DNA of 64,000 nt from NCBI GenBank assembly GCA_907163375.1, contig CAJQUW010001841.1, positions 1 to 64,000 on the forward strand, written 5' to 3'. Shown piece by piece: positions 1 through 9,423 of this stretch (positions are counted from its first letter, which is position 1; each line of letters begins with the position of its first letter). Made by a program: the position numbers and the translations under genes. The notes under the pieces are model-generated. The model ran no database searches and was not told where the DNA came from. It saw nothing but the letters and a program-made list of their open reading frames with translations. Source of the DNA: Prostheceraeus crozeri (lineage: Eukaryota > Platyhelminthes > Polycladida > Euryleptidae).

Positions 1-1912
1 CTGCTGACCGACTATCTTGACAGATACTGAGCTTAGTGAGTCGAAATCTCAGTGACGACTGGCACCGATGTCTCCGGTCCTTTTGGTTGCAGCATTTGCT
101 GTTTCACATAATCCAACAATTCGTTTATCAAGCGATTTATAGCAGATTTCTAACACTTACTGATTACTCAGTACTCAGTCACTCATACGTCACGCATGTT
201 ATCTTTAGCTACTTTTAGGAATTATCTATTATTTTGTCACGATTTCATGTAAGTTCATTTTCAATTGTCAACGTATTACATAGTTTCTTAACGCACCTTG
301 CGAATTTTTTTAAAGCATTGCACCAAGAATTCTATTTACTGATTCATATGATCAGCATGTGAGAATAAGTTAAGCTTATTGCCCATTTCTATACATATAA
401 AAAGAATTCCTTAGTTGTGTTCATCAAAATATATTGTTTCAACAAATTTTGCGCAATAGCAAATTTAATACATTGGTATGATGGTCTACATTATTTCAAT
501 TAAAATGAAATGATGAATTTCCCTTTAACGCTTAAAAGGTGTTTCTTTAATTTAAAACATGGAATTAGCTGTGATTATAAAAAAGTTTGTAGAATTAAGG
601 AGGGTATTATCGAGGAATGAGCGAGCGAGCAAGCGGCATTTTTCGATGATTTTGAGCGGTGAGCGAGCGAAAGCGGAATTTCGATCCGCTCAAAAACACT
701 GGTTGTATACATCATTTTGTATTTCCTCAAAGGTTCAAAGGGAGGTAGTCCATTTGCAAACTTGCACCTGCAAATGCATGTATATGTAGTCTATTTCACA
801 TAACACTGATAACAAGGCGAATGAATCGCTTAAACCATTGCTTTCATGGCCCTTTCAGCATGGCCTTTGTCTTCATACTGTTTCCTCGGGCCGGAAACCT
901 TCCCTTTCCAAACTGAACCATCATGCAAATTAATGTTGTTGTCCTCTGTCCTATTTACCTGCCACCAGTCTCTGCTCTGATATCTCCGAGGTGAGATCAC
1001 TGCGGCTCAGATTTTTATGTACAAGGTACAAGTACATGCAGCAGTTCAAACATATGCAAGTTAATGTTCATTGTGCGCATTTTGACAAAAGCATTAATAC
1101 AGAAGACGCAAGTATTGACATAAGTGCTGATAGATTACTGTACTGTTGACGTAGGTGTTCATACAGAATCTTGTTAGTTATCTTTATTACACTTTCACAT
1201 ATTGAATCAAGTACAGGAGAGCGCTGTTGATGTCTGACTTTCAGCGGTGTTTCATCATTATACGAGAAAATACACGTCCTAATGCTTCAGCCAATGCTTA
1301 TTGAGACTTTAAAACTAGAAAATTTATTTTCAACCCAACGTTGCCACCGACATGGCCTTCGTTAAGACCGAACATAAATTATAAAAGCTGGGTTGATTAT
1401 ATACACTTCTATTGTCATCATCTCGATAAATATTGAGTGAAACACCGGAGACTGCATTTCCACTCAAAATATTTTATATTTTTCACCTCTATAAACTAAT
1501 ATTTTCAAATGTTTCCTATTGGTGAGCTTAAAATTATAGAATTTTTTTTTGAATTTACAATGGACATCATGTAATATAAAAAAAATAAATGTATATAAAC
1601 GTGTCATTTATATCTGAAAACATCATTTTCAGCTAATATATTCGAATCAGGGAATCAGGCAATATAATCTTTCAAATGTTTTCCGCTGAAATTTTTGTTT
1701 TAGAAGTATATTAAATTCCAAGAATAACAATAAATGATAGGTAAAAAGAACGTTCTATGTGATAAATAATGCGAAACAACTCACAGACAATTAAGTCATC
1801 AAGGTCAAGTTCTAGAAACAAGTGGCAGCACAAATCTAGGACAAAAAAATTCACGTGTACGACTTTTAAGACAAGAAAGTGTATATTTTATGTAAATGAA
1901 AATCAATGCAGT
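1..1912. other. Non-coding stretch, no gene recognised
   Basis: AT-rich sequence with only short, featureless open frames. The one visible irregularity is an imperfect GAGCGAGC-type repeat around 616-690. No exon with plausible splice sites and recognisable coding content was found. Confidence 0.5.
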
Positions 1913-2305
1913 TCAAAAGATAATTATTCGTGACATCAGGTATAACACAAGAAAGAAAACTAACATGAATTCAGAAAAGCCGCTATAGGAAATATAGAGT
2001 GCCCTCTCAGAGTATTTTTTGAGTCCAATAAAACATTGTTTTGAACGAGGAAAACGTGGTGGGATCATGTGATGCAGAGGATGAAGATCGTACTGTTCGA
2101 CTTTGCGAAAAAGTTTGATGGCATCATTCATCAAAACATTCTTAAGCGGGTGTGATAGTTCACAAGTGCAGTCGGGTTTGTGTATGATGCGATGACAGCA
2201 TCTATTAAAAGAGTCGATTCTGTCCAGAATTTTCACAAGCAATGACGAAAAAATCGGGGTCCCGTAGCATAAAATGCTGCGAATCAAGCATATATATATA
2301 TACAT
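1913..2305 (-). pseudogene. LINE region C-terminal to reverse transcriptase
   Basis: The frame contains IRSILCYGTPIFSSLL and LDRIDSFNRCCHRII, the conserved region after the RT thumb in CR1/Jockey-type LINEs, with Cys residues spaced as in a degenerate C-terminal domain. Its first residues are an artefact of the TA-rich run. It lies directly downstream of the RT palm on the minus strand. The 3' end and tail of the LINE cannot be placed exactly. Confidence 0.65.
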
Positions 2306-2937
2306 ATAATTTTCAGCTGTCTCTCATCACTCACGGGCTTCAAAATTCTGAGGGCAAACATTCTCTGATTGCATTTCCTCAAAACGTTGTGAAAATGAAT
2401 ATCCCACTTTACATTTTTTGTCAGCATGATACCTAATAAAGGAAGAGAATCAACATTTTCGACTCCAGGAATGGATACGTCAGGACACCTTTGAGACTTT
2501 GGAAATAGTAGCACCTTGATTCTTTTAACATTCAACCGCAAATTGACATTACAGCACTTTTCTCTAGCATGCTCAAATGTATTACACAGAAAGTTTTCAA
2601 ATGAAAATTCCTCCCCATCTTTTATCTTAAAGATGAGAGTTGTGTCGTCAGCGTAACTCATGTGCAAACAATTGAGGCTACGAAATAGGTCAGCGGTGTA
2701 AAAAATAAATAGAAAAGGGCCAACTATTGAGCCTTGTGGAACACCACTATTTACACGCATTGGAGAGCTGAAAACATCATCGATTTTTGTCCTTTGATAT
2801 CTGTCACAGAGATAAGAAGCAGTCCACGATATAAAATTCACAGGAAATTTGCACAAGATAAGTTTGTCAATTAGAATGCGATGAGATAAAGTATCGAAAG
2901 CCTTCGTAAAATCTAGAGATATCAAGGTAGCTCCCAA
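2284..2937 (-). pseudogene. LINE reverse transcriptase palm
   Basis: This 217-residue frame carries the RT core: ISLDFTKAFDTLSH (motif A, first catalytic Asp), NSGVPQGSIVGPFLF (motif B) and SYADDTTLI (motif C, catalytic Asp pair), then the LPLLGIMLTKNVKWDIHF thumb region. The domain copies LINE RNA into DNA at the nicked target. The frame is open through all catalytic motifs but is cut off from its N- and C-terminal parts by frameshifts, and its end runs into the TA-rich run at about 2288-2308. Confidence 0.85.
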
Positions 2938-2958
2938 TGCATCATCATCATCAAGTAT

Positions 2959-3824
2959 CTAAGTTAAGCGGTCGATAAGATAAACCAAACCACAGATGGC
3001 TGAGGACTTTAGGATGCAAGCAAATTGAGATTCGTTAATATTTGAATAAAGAGGGACTTCACTTGATCGAGGATGAACTTTTCCAACAGTTTCGATGGCA
3101 AAGGCAGAAGAGATATCGGTCGTAGGGTTTACGTGTATATACATGGAGGGTTTCATTTAGGAATGGCACAAACGTCTGCATTTTTCCAGAGCTTAGGCAT
3201 ATAGCCGTCTATATGACATAGCGGCTCGGCCAGAAACAAGGCTCCTTCTTTATATAACAGACCGGGAATGCCATCATTTGCGGAAGCCTTCAGTTTCAAA
3301 GTTGATAGTTTGACGTAGACATCCAAAACATCAATGAGATTCAAAGAAGAATTGCCTGAGTCCATCGCTTCAGCATCCAAGTTGTAGCAGTCGGAAGTCA
3401 AAGGAAAAAGTGATCCAAATATATCGTTAATGAGCTCGGCCGCCTCAATCGCATCTAGCTAGAGTAGCTTAAGATTTCGTGCCCCTCACTTCATTCACAA
3501 CATTCCACCATTCTTTGGGGTGTTAGAGTCCATTACCCATCGCTTCTTAGCCCGTACAATTTCAGTCTTCACTTTACTCTTGAGGTGGTTGCATCTTTCG
3601 AAGTGTCCATTTCAATAAGCACTCCATCTTTGATTAATCAAGTCCTTCAGAAGAGGGGTGATCCATCGTTTGTCATCAGCTGTTAAAATGACAGTTGTAC
3701 GCGGAAGATAGCCGATACAGGGTTTCAGTAGCTCATAAAGTACTGTAACTTTACGATCAACATCGTGAGACCTGTATACAGAAGAGAAGTCAATTTTAGA
3801 TAATGATTCGATAAATGCATTCAA
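2959..3824 (-). pseudogene. LINE linker and reverse-transcriptase N-terminal part
   Basis: Two minus-strand fragments, 3824-3612 and 3401-3153, belong between the endonuclease and the RT palm. The first has a DVDRKV...LYELL...WITPLLKDLINQRW pattern common in the linker of CR1-type ORF2 proteins. The second has SANDGIPGLLYKEGA and MPKLWKNADVCAIPK, the RT finger motifs that precede the catalytic palm. They are in different frames with stops between them, so the protein cannot be made. Position and order match the neighbouring fragments. Confidence 0.7.
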
Positions 3825-3890
3825 GTGAGATCCTCCATAGTCATATACGATGTGCTGCGAGATAGAGTTGACAAAACAGCGTCTGATAAG

Positions 3891-4379
3891 CTATAGCAAC
3901 AAACATATGTGATCTGAATTGCATAGAGGGGGAAGCATAATTGGTTTCTCATACTCAGACAGCAACTCAGATGAAAGAAAAATCTTGTCAAGTATATTGT
4001 TACCTCTCGTTGGCAGACTCAAGAAGGGTCCGTTATTCAGGTCCAAAGAAGATTCAATGTCAATAGTGCTGTATTGATTAATATCTCCACACAAAATAAT
4101 TTCGGATTCTGGATGCATCATGAGATGAGAGTCAACGATGTCAATAATAGACGCGAAAGTGTCTTGAACTGTGTTAAAAATCAAATTTGGAGGAATATAT
4201 ACGAGAATAATGAGGCAATTGACTCTACGGAGATAGACACGCACAATTTCTACATGTACAAAATTGCAAATATTCACACATTCAGGAAGTAGGCTAGTAT
4301 CGCACCAAATGCAAACATCACCTCCAGTGCGACTTCTTCTATCAGCTCTGAAAAATGTATAGCCTGTCATATGCAACAT
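3891..4379 (-). pseudogene. LINE apurinic-type endonuclease, C-terminal part
   Basis: This 162-residue open frame has the second half of an exonuclease-endonuclease-phosphatase domain: a SRTGGDVCIWC stretch, VYIPPN, the metal-site ILCGDIN motif and the terminal NSDH motif with catalytic Asp-His. In a working LINE this domain nicks the target DNA to prime reverse transcription. The N-terminal half with the metal-binding Asn and Glu is missing because the copy is truncated at 4379. The domain is followed, in the same orientation, by linker and RT fragments in other frames, so it is a relic. Confidence is high for the family and lower for the exact limits. Confidence 0.8.
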
Positions 4380-4382
4380 TAT

Positions 4383-5097
4383 TTTTTTATATGCAGTGTA
4401 TAAATTATTTATACTTTACATAAGAATGGGAATTAGAATGTTCACATTGATCGATATTCGGGGTTAAATCAAAAGATATTTCCGATAACTGACATTCTAT
4501 TTTTGGGGAACCCCTGTATCCTCGCACGTATATGACTGCTTTTGAGTATAGCAAAGCTGACCTTTCTTCGGATATGTAACATCCGCATATCTTTCTTGAT
4601 GTTTGTTTGCTATTAGGTATGCAAGACGCTTATGGACTATTGTTGTTGGTGGCCCGAATGCACCTGTCGTTCAATAAATGATGTGACAAAGAATTTCTCA
4701 AATTCTATTACGATTGGCTGAAGTTTCAACATAACACAAATCCAGGGTTGTTGAATTCTGGTTTTCATAAAATGAGTTCCCTATTAGAGCCTTGTCATCT
4801 ACTACATAGCATTCGACTTCGACGCTTGGTCAAATCAAATGCAAGTTACAAGTTGTTCAACCAGCTGTTGCTACCGAAGAAATAATAGATTACTATTATT
4901 TTTTGGAGATAAATTATTGAAATAATGTCTTAGGATGCTGATTTGCACTAGCAAAGTCTTTCAAAGCCGTTCAAACGCAGGTTCTTCGCACAATTACAGG
5001 AAACAAGTCTGATTCAAGAATTGATGAAAAGCATGTCAGACCTTAAACTGATCGTTACACTGAGAAAATGAATACAAACGTCATCCAAGTCGTATAC
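4383..5097. other. Non-coding stretch between LINE and BEL element
   Basis: No open frame of note, no splice-flanked exon and no repeat that I recognise. It is the left flank of the BEL/Pao insertion. Confidence 0.5.
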
Positions 5098-5978
5098 TGT
5101 GAGGAATAGCGGTTATAGCAACTTAAGACCCGGTCAAGAGGTAAGAGCACAGAATTAGATTCATCTGCGCGCGCTTCGGTTTCCTAGAAAGGAAGAGTTA
5201 TATGTAGCCTTAATGTCGAAATGGCACATCACAGAATTAGACAACTTGCTCCTTCTCGAATGGATAATTCGTGTATCGCTTGCTAATTGGAAATGGCAAA
5301 CAATAAGCTGTCAGCAGGGGACACCAGAGCCAGTGAGAGATGCGTGCGTGCTGTGATATCACTTCGCACTCACCAAAACACACATCGCCTGGCTAGCATT
5401 CGATTCAGCGCATGCACTATACAGTGAGAAATGCCGAGGAGAGGATGTGAAATCATCAAGTGAACTAATTTTCGTACGCTTGCTACTTTCTTTAATAATG
5501 ATCAGAAGGGCCAACATTATGGAGAAAACTTGTGGGCAATGATCTAAAGTCTTCGAATCTGAAGGAATTTTGGCAATCGAAGCAATTTGCTGGAAGTCAC
5601 ATTAATCCGCAAGCGACGCACGACCTGTTTTCCTATCTCTGTAAGGTATTAGGAATTCCTTTTTAACCACTTAATATGTTCCTCTATGTGCCGGCGATTT
5701 CGTATTAATCACACTACTAACAAACCGAAGCAGATAAACAAAATATTTAATTCTGTGGGTAAGAGACTCTTAGCTTCCCGTCGGATGTCCTACCGTTCGG
5801 ATTTTTAACGTTAAAATCGACTTGGATTGTCGAACAGCTGACTTTATTCACACTCCTTACGTGGACAACAGTAGCCGATATAGATTGAAAGAGAAACACA
5901 CGTATCTTCAGACAGAGCAGACAAACAAAAGTCAAGATCAATTAAAGTCACAGAAGTTAGCACACACAATCCATCACA
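5098..5978 (-). repeat. 3' LTR of BEL1, interrupted by a MITE
   Basis: This matches the LTR at 14449-14711 along its whole length once 5148-5757 and one copy of the 8-bp duplication are removed (881 minus 618 = 263). The shared segments run 5098-5147 and 5766-5978. On the minus strand it begins TGTGATGG and ends CTCACA. Confidence 0.93.
5148..5757. mobile_element. 610-bp hAT-like MITE inserted in the BEL1 LTR
   Basis: The insert is absent from the partner LTR. It is flanked by the 8-bp direct repeat GGTAAGAG (5140-5147 and 5758-5765) and has terminal inverted repeats CACAGAATTA. A second CACAGAATTAGA occurs subterminally near 5231. Eight-base target duplications with short TIRs starting CA are the signature of hAT transposons. 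No transposase is encoded, so it was moved in trans. Confidence 0.9.
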
Positions 5979-5991
5979 TCCTCCCCCTTGA
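5979..5991 (-). other. Polypurine tract of BEL1
   Basis: On the minus strand TCAAGGGGGAGGA lies directly before the 3' LTR, which begins TGTGATGG. This is where plus-strand DNA synthesis of an LTR element is primed, and it fixes the LTR boundary. Confidence 0.8.
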
Positions 5992-6001
5992 TTAACGTAG
6001 G

Positions 6002-7351
6002 TTAATCAGAACCACACTCTAGTACATACAACCGATTGAGAGGACGATGGATAGTAGAGTTCTGAGTCTTGATCTCACAAACACGAACGCGTCCATCTCT
6101 TCCGTTGATCAGTCTCGTCACACGCCCAAGCGGCCACTTGAGACGAGGAATTCTAGCACCATCAAGCGGGGCGATGAGGACTACATCATTTAAGTGAAGA
6201 CTGCGGCAACGTTCAAAGTTCGCCGCCAAGATCGCAGCGAAGTCAAGTACTCCTTTTGCCATCGGGTCCATAGGTGGGTTGAGATCATCTGGCGATGATC
6301 TTGTAGTTTGACGAGTCTCTCACGGGTTGATTCACCGACTTGTGAGACTGCAGGAAAACAGGAACGCGAGAGTGGTGCAGGAGAAGAACCATAGAGGAAA
6401 TGGGCGGGAGTGAGATCATCCTCTCCGTTCGAGGTTAGAGGTCGGCGATTGATGCTGTTCTCTAATTCCGCCAGGACGGTGAGTAGTTCACTGTATGAAA
6501 GAGAAACGTTGCCCAATGTTTTCATGCAAGCACGCTTTACTGTTCCGACCAGTACGGTATCTCCCAAAATCCTCCCCACCAGGGTGCAGAGGGAGGCAGA
6601 AGGTTCCATCGTAGATTGCTACCATTAGGAATTTTTGATATCGCAACAAACGCTCGGCATTGTCACTGATGAAAAGATTCGATTGACCTCGACGGGCGAA
6701 AAATCGACGGATGGCCAAGGCGGCTTCTTTGATATCAAGCGAGGTTACGGCTTCTAGGTGGACAGCTCTAGTAATCGCGCATGTGAAAAGTAGCACCCAC
6801 ATTTTGGATTTGCGACGAAGAGTTAGTGGACCGAAGTAATCCAACCCAGTCTTCTCGAAGGGTCTAGCAGGTTGCGTTCGGAACGCTGGAAGATCGCCTT
6901 CAGGACAATGGACTTCTCGTGATTGAATTCTCTGACATCTCGTACATGAAGAAATAGTCTTCTTCACAAAATGTCGGCATCGACGAGTCCAGTAGGAGAG
7001 ATTCACGTCATTGTTGGTAGAACTGACGCCCATGTGGCAAAGTTTGTGATGAACATCAAAAACAATCAGGCGGGCTTAGGTTGAGGGTAGAGGTAGCCAA
7101 GGCAGTGGAGGTTCACCATTTCGGGGTGACAAGATAATTCCTTTATCTTTGTCCAATGCTGGTCGTCCGTCGAAGATAGGAGAATTGCTAGGGACTCCAG
7201 CTCCCCCTGTGAGAGCACAGTATTCTCGCCAGTCATGCGAACTTTGACAATCGCGAAGGAGAATTGTCATTCCGTTGTCTTCTTCTGTCGCTGTAAGATC
7301 ACCAGTTTGCTTTTGACGGTTGAGATGTTTGTAATGAATCGCTTGACCCAC
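6002..7351 (-). pseudogene. BEL1 integrase and DUF5641-like C-terminal domain
   Basis: Minus-strand fragments in three frames (7351-7076, 7033-6488, 6609-6190, 6271-6002) together cover a BEL/Pao integrase. Seen in order: the spacer after RNase H (HDWREYCALTGG), the zinc-binding end ISSCTRCQRIQ, the core GLDYFGPLTLRRKSKMWVLL with the first catalytic Asp, FISDNA with the second, NRRPLTSNGEDDLTPAHFL, and the tail LNDVVLIAPLDG...PLGRVTRLINGRDGRVR typical of the DUF5641 domain. The enzyme inserts the cDNA into the genome. At least three frameshifts inactivate it. It ends next to the polypurine tract and 3' LTR. Confidence 0.88.
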
Positions 7352-7623
7352 GCGGCAACTCGAATTGCTTTGCGCAAGGAACCATATCTGTGCATAGGAA
7401 ACATATTTTCAATCGAATCAGTGGCTGTCGAGGACGACTCATCTCGAACGGTAATTGTTGAAGATAGTTAGGACAATTTTGAAGGTATAACGGACCATTG
7501 AACCATGTGTGGGAGGCAGGAAGATCGATGGCGCTCATTCCACGGCTGGGCAAATCGGCTGGATTGAGTTCTCCTGAGACATGACTCCAATCGTGCAGGC
7601 TGGTAATGGTCAGGATCTCCTTC
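7299..7623 (-). pseudogene. BEL1 RNase H, C-terminal half
   Basis: The frame reads LHDWSHVSGELNPADLPSRG, the conserved end of the BEL/Pao RNase H region, followed by the linker to integrase. Its N-terminal partner lies at 11959-12267, because the Gypsy element split the gene exactly at the duplicated ACCCT (7624-7628 and 11954-11958). Confidence 0.88.
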
Positions 7624-7628
7624 ACCCT

Positions 7629-7939
7629 TGTGGGAGTTTGAGCTACTTATTGTATGTACTGTGGAGCATGCTGTCGGTGTGTTGTCGAGCTTATTGTGTG
7701 GAGGCGTTGGTGCGTGTTGATTCAATCGCGACGTTCTCTCTCTTCCCTCGTGACGTCATTATTGAGCATTGTGTGCTAATGAGGCCGGTTTTCATGTCTC
7801 CCTTTTCGTGACGTCATTATTGAGCGTTGTCTGCTAATGAGGCCGGTTTTCATGTCTCCCTTTCATGTATATAAGAAATTGACACTATTGATAATAAAGA
7901 GTTTGCTGGCACGTGACAGTGTTGTTTTATTCGTTCACA
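7629..7939 (+). repeat. 5' LTR of the Gypsy element
   Basis: The sequence from TGTGGGAG to GTTCACA is repeated without visible change at 11643-11953. It contains a tandem pair of units of about 58 bp (roughly 7749-7864), a TATA box and an AATAAA signal. Confidence 0.96.
7751..7898 (+). promoter_or_regulatory. LTR promoter: two CRE sites, TATA box, AATAAA
   Basis: Two perfect TGACGTCA palindromes (7751-7758 and 7809-7816), the consensus of CREB/ATF-type bZIP factors, sit 58 bp apart in a tandem duplication. GTATATAAG follows at about 7868 and AATAAA at 7893-7898. A start about 30 bp after the TATA box would leave a very short R region. The 3' LTR repeats the sites at 11765-11772 and 11823-11830. 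That these drive transcription is inferred. Confidence 0.65.
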
Positions 7940-7963
7940 AGCTATCACGGCAAATACGAGAAA

Positions 7964-8731
7964 ATGAAGCTCATCGACGCAGTCAAGAAATTCTCTGGCG
8001 ACAGAGAAGAAGATATCGAATTCTGGCTGGACAAGTTCCTGCTGACGGCCGACATCACAATTGAAAAGAAAGAAGAAAAGACCGACGACCGACTGGCGAA
8101 GATACTGCCAATCTTTCTGGAGGGAGCGGCATACACCACCTGGAAGCAGATGCCCGCCACGAAGCAGTCGGACCTTAGCGCCGTTAAAGCGGAACTCATG
8201 CGGATGTTTGGCCGCTCAAAGCTACGCGCTTGGCAGGATCTCAAGGAACTGAAGCTGATACCTGGAGAGTCGGTGGACATAATCGTGGACCAGATAAAGA
8301 GCGCTCTCGGAGTCATGGTCGGTGACATCAGCGCTGTTCCAGAACAGCTCGTCTCATATCATCTCTTGGACGCACTGCCAAGACAAATCATTCCTCAAGT
8401 CAAGATGCAATGTGGAGAGAAGATGGAGCTGTCTCAGATCGTATCCTGCGCTAAAGCTCTTCTGGCAAACCCATCCGAACTCATGGATGTTGCATCAGCT
8501 GGAACGACCACCTCCGTAATGCGTCACCGAGTGGATCCAGAAAGAACAACCAAGCCGCGCTGCAGTGGTTGCAGGCGTCTTGGGCACCACCTTCGGGACT
8601 GCAACACTGTCTGCTACCGCTGTGGAGAAGTTGGACATCTTCGATCCCATTGCCCCAAGTCTGCTGCTTCGGGAAACGGCCGTGCTGAGGCGGATGCGCC
8701 GGATCATGCTGCCCCCGCGTCCGCGCATTAA
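7964..8731 (+). CDS. Gypsy Gag polyprotein with two zinc knuckles
   Basis: I start the protein at the ATG at 7964 (LIDAVKKFSGDREEDIEFWL follows); an upstream in-frame GTG at 7913 lies in the LTR and is not a likely eukaryotic start. The 255-residue product has a retrotransposon capsid-like region (LAKILPIFLEGAAYTTW, then LRAWQDLKELKLIPGESVD) and two C-terminal CCHC knuckles, CSGCRRLGHHLRDC and CYRCGEVGHLRSHC. It would form the particle and bind RNA. The frame is intact. It ends at 8731 while the pol frame, one base back, is already open, so a -1 frameshift between gag and pol is likely. Confidence 0.88.
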   Translation: MKLIDAVKKFSGDREEDIEFWLDKFLLTADITIEKKEEKTDDRLAKILPIFLEGAAYTTWKQMPATKQSDLSAVKAELMRMFGRSKLRAWQDLKELKLIPGESVDIIVDQIKSALGVMVGDISAVPEQLVSYHLLDALPRQIIPQVKMQCGEKMELSQIVSCAKALLANPSELMDVASAGTTTSVMRHRVDPERTTKPRCSGCRRLGHHLRDCNTVCYRCGEVGHLRSHCPKSAASGNGRAEADAPDHAAPASAH

Positions 8732-8739
8732 TCCGGAAC

Positions 8740-9423
8740 ATGTGGATAGATGGACAGAAACGGCGAGTGCTGATCGACACCGGCTGCAGCGTAACTCTGA
8801 TAGGTGAGCACAGGGCTAAGAGGGAACGTCGCGAACAGTCTAGGTTATGTTTAGAACTGATGAATAAGGACAAGTTGCATACTTGTGGTGCTGTTATTCT
8901 TTGTTCTGTTGTGACGGAGGATGACGTTGAATTAGGCCCGGTTAAAGCGCATGTTGTGAAACGTTTGCCGCTTGATGTCGATGTAGTTCTAGGTCTAGAC
9001 ATTCTCTTTCACAAGAGACTCGAAATTAGCTACTGTGAGGGGGAAATCGCAGTTAAGTTCTCCCCTTATGTTAATATTGCGGCAGCAGTCAGTATCGACA
9101 CCATGCAAAACCTAGGTGTTAGTGATAAGGTGTTAGGGATAAGCGCTAGCTTTATTGAAGGGCGGTAGATAGCTAGCTGGAAGTGGGCTGAGGTTGATAA
9201 TCCCGTCAAATTACACAAATCGCCTATCGAGTATGTGAAATCGTGTGATAGGAACGGCTTCGATACCGAAATAGACTCTTGGGTTAACGATGGCATTTTA
9301 GTTAAGTATGATGCGAACGAGCATGGAGAAATCCAGAGTTTCTTACCGACTATGGCTGTCCTACAAGATAAAGGTGGCGAGAAAAAGATTTCCAGGTGGC
9401 TCAGTGCCGTTGTGTTCAGATAG
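8740..9423 (+). pseudogene. Gypsy protease and start of reverse transcriptase
   Basis: The open frame has the retropepsin motif VLIDTGCSVTLIG with the catalytic DTG and the later DVVLGLDIL strand, so it would be the aspartic protease that cleaves Gag-Pol. A TAG at 9166-9168 interrupts it. The frame then continues into the N-terminal RT region (WVNDGILVKYD, FLPTMAVLQDKGGEKKI) and ends at 9423. The RT proper continues in the next frame from about 9390, and the conserved block between KKI and the next helix is missing, which suggests a small deletion there. Confidence 0.85.

Larger units (their letters stand above)
1913..4382 (-). mobile_element. Decayed CR1/Jockey-group non-LTR retrotransposon (LINE)
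   Basis: Read on the minus strand, fragments appear in the order expected of a LINE ORF2: APE-type endonuclease end (4379-3891), linker and RT fingers (3824-2959), RT palm (2937-2284), and the region after RT (2305-1913). The frame is broken several times. The 5' side stops inside the endonuclease, so the copy is 5' truncated, as is usual for LINEs. A short TA/CATA run at about 2288-2308 separates the last two fragments. Motif wording (LDFTKAFDTLSH, GVPQGSIVGPFLF, YADDTTL) suits the CR1/Jockey group; I cannot fix the clade by eye. Confidence 0.85.

Noticed and set aside
5747-5941. 64-residue open frame in the BEL1 LTR, with a relative at 14474-14674
   Set aside because: Its conservation reflects the LTR duplication, not coding function.
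7913-7963. GTG at 7913 as start of Gypsy Gag
   Set aside because: It is a non-ATG codon inside the LTR; the ATG at 7964 gives the expected Gag start.
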